Shown here one piece after another: positions 14,898 through 19,163 of a DNA stretch of 19,163 bases. Both the position numbers and the translations under genes were made by a program. How positions within the stretch are numbered: the stretch's first letter is position 1; every line of letters starts with the position of its first letter. Source of the stretch: Pseudomonadota bacterium (GTDB lineage Bacteria > Pseudomonadota > Gammaproteobacteria > Steroidobacterales > Steroidobacteraceae); NCBI GenBank assembly GCA_947454665.1, contig CANGMU010000016.1, positions 1-19,163 of the forward strand, in the 5' to 3' direction. Under the pieces are notes generated by a model. The model did not search any database. It had not been told where the DNA came from and worked only from the letters and a program-made list of their open reading frames with translations.

Positions 14898-15743
14898 ATG
14901 CTTCGCAAACCAGGATCGCTCTCCGCCGTCGCGGCCTTCGTCGCGGCTCTTGCCGCTCCCGCCGCCCACGCCGAATGGGGCCTGAACATGACGCGCGGCG
15001 TCACGCAGATCTCGCGCGACGTTTATTCGCTGCACATGACCATCTTCTGGTGGTGCGTGGCCATTGCCGTCTTCGTGTTCGGCTGGATGGTCGTCTCGCT
15101 CGTGAAGTTCCGGAAGTCGAAGGGCGCCATCCCCGACACCGCGATGGTCCACAGCACCAAGGCCGAGATCATCTGGACGGTCATTCCGGTCGTCATCCTG
15201 GTCATCCTCGCCGTGCCGTCCGCGCGCACGCTGATCCAGATCGACGACTCGTCCAAGACGCAGCTCTCGATCAAGGTCACGGGCTTTCAGTGGAAGTGGC
15301 AGTACGACTACCTCGACAAGGGCGTGAGCTACTTCTCGACGCTCAAGCGTGACAGCGATGCCGCCCGCCAGATGAATTCGGGCATCGACGTGAACGGCGT
15401 CGACAACTACCTCCTGGACGTGGACAACCCGCTGGTCGTGCCGGTGGGCACGAAGGTGCGCGTCCTCATTACCGCACAGGACGTCATCCACGCCTGGTGG
15501 GTGCCGGCCTTCGCCGTCAAGAAGGACGCGATCCCGGGCTTCGTCAACGAGGCCTGGTTCGAAGTCGATGCGGACAAGACGGGGACCTACCGTGGCCAGT
15601 GCACCGAGCTCTGTGGCCGCGACCACGGCTTCATGCCGATCGTCGTCAAGGCCGTTTCGAAGGAAGACTTCGAAGCCTGGCTGAAGGCCAAGCAGGACGA
15701 ACAGAAGCAGGCCAGCCTGCCGGCTCCGGCGACCGCGGGCTGA
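14898..15743 (+). CDS. coxB: Cytochrome c oxidase subunit II
   Basis: Membrane-anchored subunit that takes electrons from cytochrome c through the binuclear CuA centre in the periplasmic domain. The 281 residues start with a signal peptide (cleavage after AAHA, about residue 25). Two spans follow (about 48-69 and 91-107), then the aromatic electron-entry motif QWKWQY (131-136). The CuA ligands are complete: H198 (VIHAWW), C235, E237, C239, H243 and M246 (QCTELCGRDHGFM). No fused cytochrome c domain follows, so it is an aa3-type, not a caa3-type, subunit. The ribosome site is AAGG, 8 bases before the ATG. coxA begins 55 bases after the stop. Confidence 0.97.
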   Translation: MLRKPGSLSAVAAFVAALAAPAAHAEWGLNMTRGVTQISRDVYSLHMTIFWWCVAIAVFVFGWMVVSLVKFRKSKGAIPDTAMVHSTKAEIIWTVIPVVILVILAVPSARTLIQIDDSSKTQLSIKVTGFQWKWQYDYLDKGVSYFSTLKRDSDAARQMNSGIDVNGVDNYLLDVDNPLVVPVGTKVRVLITAQDVIHAWWVPAFAVKKDAIPGFVNEAWFEVDADKTGTYRGQCTELCGRDHGFMPIVVKAVSKEDFEAWLKAKQDEQKQASLPAPATAG

Positions 15744-15798
15744 CCCGCGGCCTCCGCAGCACCTCGACACGCAACAGTTTCAAGACCGAGAGATTTCC

Positions 15799-17415
15799 AT
15801 GGGCAACGCACACTCCGCACACGCCGGGCACGACGATCACCACGGCGCTCCGAGCAGCATCTGGGCGCGCTGGGTCACGACGACCAACCACAAGGACATC
15901 GGCACGATGTACCTGGTGTTCGCCGGCGCCATGTTCCTGATCGGCGGCCTGATGGCGATGGTCATCCGCGCCGAGCTCTTCAAGCCGGGCCTGCAGTTCG
16001 TCGATCCGGCGTTCTTCAATTCGATGACGACGGTCCACGCGCTGGCCATGATCTTCGGCGGCATGATGCCGGCCTGGACGGGCCTCGCAAACTGGATGAT
16101 CCCGATGCAGGTCGGCGCGCCGGACATGGCGCTGCCCCGCCTGAACAACTTCAGTTTCTGGATCCTGCCTTTCGCGTGGCTGATCCTCGTCGCCACGCTG
16201 TTCATGCCGGGCGGCGCGCCGGCCGGCGGCTGGACGCTCTACCCGCCGCTCGTGCTGCAGGGTGGTGACAGCCTGCCGATGGCGATCTTCGCGGTCCACC
16301 TGATGGGCGCCTCGTCGATCATGGGCGCCATCAACGTGATCGTGACGATCATGAACATGCGCGCGCCGGGCATGACGCTGCTGCGCATGCCGCTGTTCTG
16401 CTGGACCTGGCTGATCACGGCCTACCTGTTGATCCTCGTGATGCCGGTGCTCGCGGGCGCCGTCACGATGCTGCTGACCGATCACTTCTTCGGCACCAGC
16501 TTCTTCAACGCCGCCGGCGGCGGCGACCCGGTGATGTTCCAGCACATCTTCTGGTTCTTCGGCCACCCCGAGGTTTACATCCTGATCCTGCCGTCGTTCG
16601 GCGTCGTGTCGGAGATCCTGCCGACCTTCTCGCGCAAGCCGCTCTTCGGCTACGAGTCGATGGTGTACGCGACGGCTTCGATCGGCTTCCTGTCGTTCAT
16701 CGTGTGGGCGCACCACATGTTCACGACGGGCATGCCGCTGGCCGGTGAACTGTTCTTCATGCTCACGACGATGCTGATCGCCGTGCCGACGGGCGTGAAG
16801 GTGTTCAACTGGTCGGCCACGATGTGGAAGGGCTCGATCAGCTTCGAGCCGCCCATGCTGTGGGCCGTGAGCTTCCTGTTCATGTTCACGATCGGCGGCT
16901 TCTCGGGCCTGATGCTTGCGATCGCCCCGGCCGACTTCCAGTACCACGACACCTACTTCGTCGTGGCCCACTTCCACTATGTGCTGGTCCCGGGCGCGCT
17001 CTTCGCGATCATCGGTGCCGTGTACTACTGGCTGCCGAAGTGGAGCGGCCACATGTACAACATGTCGCTGGCCAAGTGGCACTTCTGGCTGTCGACGATC
17101 TTCGTCAACGTGCTGTTCTTCCCGCAGCACTTCCTGGGTCTGGCCGGCATGCCGCGCCGCATCCCGGACTACTCGACGCAGTTCGCGGACTGGAACATGG
17201 TGTCGTCGATCGGCGCCTTTGGCTTCGCCCTGTCGCAGGTCCTGTTCCTCGTCCTGATCTGGAAGACGGTCAAGGGCGGCGCGAAGGCCACGGACCAGGT
17301 CTGGGAAGGTGCGCGCGGCCTGGAGTGGAATCTCCCGTCGCCGGCCCCGTACCACACCTGGGAGAAGGCCCCCGCCGAGGCGGCCATCATCCAGGCGAGC
17401 CCGACCGGCCATTGA
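15799..17415 (+). CDS. coxA: Cytochrome c oxidase subunit I (heme-copper oxidase, type A)
   Basis: Catalytic subunit reducing O2 to water and pumping protons in the inner membrane. The 538 residues contain all ligands: H80 and H393 for heme a, H391 for heme a3, and H256, H305 and H306 for CuB. Y260, five residues into HPEVY, is the cross-linked tyrosine. The D-pathway entry D109 (GAPDMALPRLNN), E258 (GHPEVY) and the K-pathway lysine K334 (TGVKVFNW) are present, which places it in subfamily A1. About twelve spans are visible. The N-terminal tail is rich in histidine (NAHSAHAGHDDHHG), possibly only a soluble extension. Heme A for this protein needs CyoE, encoded at 7383-8303. Confidence 0.98.
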   Translation: MGNAHSAHAGHDDHHGAPSSIWARWVTTTNHKDIGTMYLVFAGAMFLIGGLMAMVIRAELFKPGLQFVDPAFFNSMTTVHALAMIFGGMMPAWTGLANWMIPMQVGAPDMALPRLNNFSFWILPFAWLILVATLFMPGGAPAGGWTLYPPLVLQGGDSLPMAIFAVHLMGASSIMGAINVIVTIMNMRAPGMTLLRMPLFCWTWLITAYLLILVMPVLAGAVTMLLTDHFFGTSFFNAAGGGDPVMFQHIFWFFGHPEVYILILPSFGVVSEILPTFSRKPLFGYESMVYATASIGFLSFIVWAHHMFTTGMPLAGELFFMLTTMLIAVPTGVKVFNWSATMWKGSISFEPPMLWAVSFLFMFTIGGFSGLMLAIAPADFQYHDTYFVVAHFHYVLVPGALFAIIGAVYYWLPKWSGHMYNMSLAKWHFWLSTIFVNVLFFPQHFLGLAGMPRRIPDYSTQFADWNMVSSIGAFGFALSQVLFLVLIWKTVKGGAKATDQVWEGARGLEWNLPSPAPYHTWEKAPAEAAIIQASPTGH

Positions 17416-17418
17416 TCG

Positions 17419-17562
17419 ATGTCTGACACGACGATGAACGGCTCGACCGAAGACAACCGTCGCAAGGCCGCGCGCAGCTCGGCCTTGTGGCTGGGTGGCT
17501 TTGTCCTGGCGCTGTATGTCGGCTACATCATCTGGTCCATCCACAAGGCCAAGGCCGGGTGA
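17419..17562 (+). CDS. Small single-span membrane protein between coxA and ctaG
   Basis: A 47-residue open frame starting MSDTTMNGSTEDNRRKAARS, followed by a hydrophobic span (about 22-42, ALWLGGFVLALYVGYIIW) and a short basic tail ending KAKAG. The start is 3 bases after the coxA stop, and its TGA shares one base with the ctaG ATG, so the frame fills the coxA-ctaG gap exactly. The basic stretch before the span predicts the N-terminus in the cytoplasm. Small proteins at this locus are annotated in other proteobacteria as cytochrome oxidase small assembly proteins. I match it by position and topology rather than by a clear motif. A role in CoxA maturation is inference. Confidence 0.75.
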   Translation: MSDTTMNGSTEDNRRKAARSSALWLGGFVLALYVGYIIWSIHKAKAG

Positions 17563-18110
17563 TGGAGCAGGCTGGGCCGAAGTCGCCGCACCGCAGGCTC
17601 GCGCTCACCTTGAGCGCGATTGCCCTTGGTGCGTTCGCCTTCGGTTTCGCGCTGATCCCGTTCTATGACGTGCTGTGCACCTGGACCGGCGCGGGCGACA
17701 AGCGGGCCTTCCGCAAGACCGAGCAGGTCCTGGAGCGCCCCGACGACCAGCGCATGGTGACGGTGGAGTTCCTCGCGGAGCTGCCGACCGTCGGCAGCTG
17801 GCAGTTCAAGCCTGTCGTTCACAGCATTACGGTCCATCCGGGCCGGTTGTACGAGGCGAAGTTCGTCGCGCACAACCTGACCGGCCGCGACACCTGGGGC
17901 CAGGCGGTTCCGGAGATCGCACCGTCGAAGGTGGCGGCTTATTTCCGCAAGACGGAGTGCTTCTGCTTCACGCCGCAGCACTTCAAGCAGGACGAGCAGC
18001 GCGAGATGCCGGTGCGCTTCATCGTCGACCCGGCGTTGCCCACCAACGTCGACCGCATCACGCTTGCCTATACGTTTTACGACACCCAGGCGCCCTCGGC
18101 CAAACGCTAA
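17562..18110 (+). CDS. ctaG: Cytochrome c oxidase assembly protein CtaG/Cox11
   Basis: Membrane-anchored copper chaperone that delivers Cu(I) to the CuB site of subunit I. The 182 residues have one N-terminal span (about 12-34), then LIPFYDVLCT with a conserved cysteine (C39), and a periplasmic immunoglobulin-like domain. This carries the copper-binding pair C133-F-C135-F in ECFCFTPQ, followed by MPVRFIVDP. Length and motifs match the family. The ATG at 17562 gives the family N-terminus and shares a base with the stop of the 47-residue ORF; upstream in-frame starts lie inside that ORF. It lies between coxA and coxC, as expected. Confidence 0.96.
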   Translation: MEQAGPKSPHRRLALTLSAIALGAFAFGFALIPFYDVLCTWTGAGDKRAFRKTEQVLERPDDQRMVTVEFLAELPTVGSWQFKPVVHSITVHPGRLYEAKFVAHNLTGRDTWGQAVPEIAPSKVAAYFRKTECFCFTPQHFKQDEQREMPVRFIVDPALPTNVDRITLAYTFYDTQAPSAKR

Positions 18111-18133
18111 GCATCTGACGACAGAGTGACCTC

Positions 18134-19027
18134 ATGAGCACCAATTCCGACACGCACCACGACGCCAGCACCTACTACGTCCCGCACGGCAGCCAGTGGC
18201 CGATCCTGGGTTCGGTGGCGCTGTTCACCCTCATGACGGGTGTCATCAGCTACCTCAACGAGTGGGCCGGCGGCTGGGCCTTCATCCCCGGTGCGCTGCT
18301 GCTCGCCGTGATGTTCTTCGGCTGGTTCTCGACTGTGATCGGCGAGAACGAGAAGGGCATGTACAACCTCGACGTGGACAAGTCGTTCCGCATGGGAATG
18401 ATGTGGTTCATCATTTCCGAGGTGATGTTCTTCGCCGCCTTCTTCGGCGCGCTCTTCTATGCGCGCGAGCTGTCAGTGCCCTGGATCGGTGGCGACGGCG
18501 TGAAGATCTTCACGAAGCTGCTGCTCTGGAATGACTACAGTCCGGCCTGGCCGACCAATGGCCCGGCGCGCGTCGGTGGCCACGCCGACGGCAGCTTCGA
18601 GACGATCCATGCCTTCGGCCTGCCGGCGATCAACACCGCGCTGCTGCTGACCTCGGGCGTCACGATCACGATCGCCCACCACGCGCTGCGTGCCGGCAAC
18701 CGCAAGGTGCTCGGCACCTTCCTCGCCGCCACCTGGCTGCTGGGCTTCATCTTCGTGTATCTGCAGGCTACCGAATACCACGAGGCCTACACGGAACTGG
18801 GACTGAAGCTGTCGACCGGCATCTATGGTTCGACCTTCTTCATGCTGACCGGCTTCCACGGCCTGCACGTGACCATCGGCGCGATCATGCTGTTCGTGAT
18901 CTGGGCGCGCTGCATGAAGGGCCACTTCACGGCGCAGCGTCACTTCGCCTTCGAAGCCGTTGCCTGGTATTGGCACTTCGTCGACGTCGTCTGGCTGATC
19001 TTGTTCGTCTTCGTCTACTGGATCTGA
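18134..19027 (+). CDS. coxC: Cytochrome c oxidase subunit III
   Basis: Non-redox subunit of the aa3 oxidase that stabilises subunit I and sustains proton uptake. The 297 residues show the seven-span layout. SFRMGMMWFIISEVMFFAAFFGALFY contains the conserved glutamate of the lipid-binding cleft. ATEYHEAY, FFMLTGFHGLHVTIGA and the terminal AVAWYWHFVDVVWLILFVFVYWI are family signatures. A loop of about 50 residues (WIGGDGVKIFTKLLLWNDYSPAWPTNGPARVGG) sits between early spans, typical of the gamma- and betaproteobacterial form. It starts 23 bases after ctaG and is the last plus-strand gene here, facing the convergent DUF2909 gene. Confidence 0.97.
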   Translation: MSTNSDTHHDASTYYVPHGSQWPILGSVALFTLMTGVISYLNEWAGGWAFIPGALLLAVMFFGWFSTVIGENEKGMYNLDVDKSFRMGMMWFIISEVMFFAAFFGALFYARELSVPWIGGDGVKIFTKLLLWNDYSPAWPTNGPARVGGHADGSFETIHAFGLPAINTALLLTSGVTITIAHHALRAGNRKVLGTFLAATWLLGFIFVYLQATEYHEAYTELGLKLSTGIYGSTFFMLTGFHGLHVTIGAIMLFVIWARCMKGHFTAQRHFAFEAVAWYWHFVDVVWLILFVFVYWI

Positions 19028-19041
19028 CCGACGACATGGGC

Positions 19042-19064
19042 CCGGTCGCGCAGCGCGCGGCCGG
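19042..19064. terminator. GC-rich stem-loop after coxC
   Basis: CCGGTCGCGC and GCGCGGCCGG pair over 10 bases, with one G-U wobble and the three-base loop AGC. It starts 14 bases after the coxC stop. There is no U tract, so it would be a pause or RNA-end structure rather than a textbook intrinsic terminator. Confidence 0.4.
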
Positions 19065-19071
19065 TGCCCCC

Positions 19072-19097
19072 GGTTGGCGGGTTTCTTCCCGTCAACC
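19072..19097. terminator. Second stem-loop in the coxC/DUF2909 convergent gap
   Basis: GGTTGGCGGG and CCCGTCAACC pair over 10 bases (one wobble) around the loop TTTCTT. The right arm includes the stop codon of the convergent DUF2909 gene. It lacks a U tract on either strand. Its position between converging genes suggests a bidirectional end signal. Confidence 0.45.
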
Positions 19098-19163
19098 GCC
19101 CAGGCCGTGCGGCTGGATCAAGCCGAAATACCAGGCCACGAACAGCAGCACGAAGAGCCCGAC
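19092..19163 (-). CDS. DUF2909 (twin-transmembrane) protein, C-terminal fragment
   Basis: Only the last 23 codons before the TGA (19094-19092) are inside the window. They read VGLFVLLFVAWYFGLIQPH followed by GLGG. The ending of a hydrophobic span plus YFG-IQPHG is characteristic of DUF2909, a small two-span protein of about 70 residues commonly encoded on the opposite strand just after coxC. Its function is unknown; the position suggests a link with oxidase assembly. The start and first span are outside the window. Confidence 0.7.
   Translation of the reverse strand, partial: VGLFVLLFVAWYFGLIQPHGLGG

Noticed and set aside
15646..17544. A 632-codon open frame on the minus strand opposite coxA.
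   Set aside because: It is antisense to a fully conserved oxidase subunit; its R/H/D/E-rich composition without domains is a codon-bias shadow.
1..19163. CRISPR arrays, transposases, integrases, tRNA genes or phage genes.
   Set aside because: Reading both strands showed no regularly spaced repeats, terminal inverted repeats or mobile-element proteins; the only defence or mobile-type element is the vapBC pair.

Overview
This 19.2 kb, GC-rich window is densely coded. Almost every gene is a recognisable housekeeping or accessory gene of a free-living, aerobic, Gram-negative bacterium. The bioBFHCD order, comF divergent from bioB, and the coxB-coxA-small ORF-ctaG-coxC-(DUF2909 reversed) layout point to the Gammaproteobacteria. 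A non-enteric lineage near Xanthomonadales, Nevskiales or Steroidobacterales is possible, but the genus cannot be fixed from this sequence. No rRNA, tRNA, CRISPR array, insertion sequence or phage gene was seen. No gap between genes reaches 300 bases; the longest is the 135-base comF/bioB divergent region.

Left half (1-9746), all on the minus strand and so read from high to low coordinates: comF (phosphoribosyltransferase-fold competence-type protein), a FitAB-type vapB-vapC toxin-antitoxin pair, cyoE (heme O synthase), dsbA (periplasmic disulfide oxidase with a CPYC active site), an NAD(P)-dependent aldehyde dehydrogenase, a glyoxalase-II-like metallo-beta-lactamase hydrolase, an AI-2E family membrane protein, uvrD (DNA helicase II) and trkA (potassium uptake regulator, cut by the window edge). 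Spacings are short and several neighbours overlap, so long co-transcribed units are likely.

Right half (9882-19027), all on the plus strand: the biotin operon bioB-bioF-bioH-bioC-bioD, where the last four junctions are a 2-base gap or 4-base ATGA overlaps; a DUF2244 membrane protein 10 bases after bioD; then the aa3-type cytochrome c oxidase cluster coxB, coxA, a 47-residue single-span membrane protein, ctaG/cox11 and coxC. The tail of a convergent DUF2909 gene closes the window, with two GC-rich hairpins between it and coxC.

Functional links: BioC and BioH open and close the disguised-acyl pimelate pathway, and BioF, BioD and BioB perform three of the four later ring-assembly steps; bioA is not present here. 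CyoE makes heme O, the precursor of the heme A used by CoxA. CtaG delivers copper to CoxA. The most informative regulatory reading is at vapBC, where a well-formed sigma70-type promoter is overlaid by an inverted repeat resembling the gonococcal FitAB operator. The comF/bioB region holds a perfect 16-bp palindrome and a BirA-operator-like pair of half-sites. I found no convincing undescribed multi-gene system; the leads below are mainly small proteins, active-site variants and regulatory sites.
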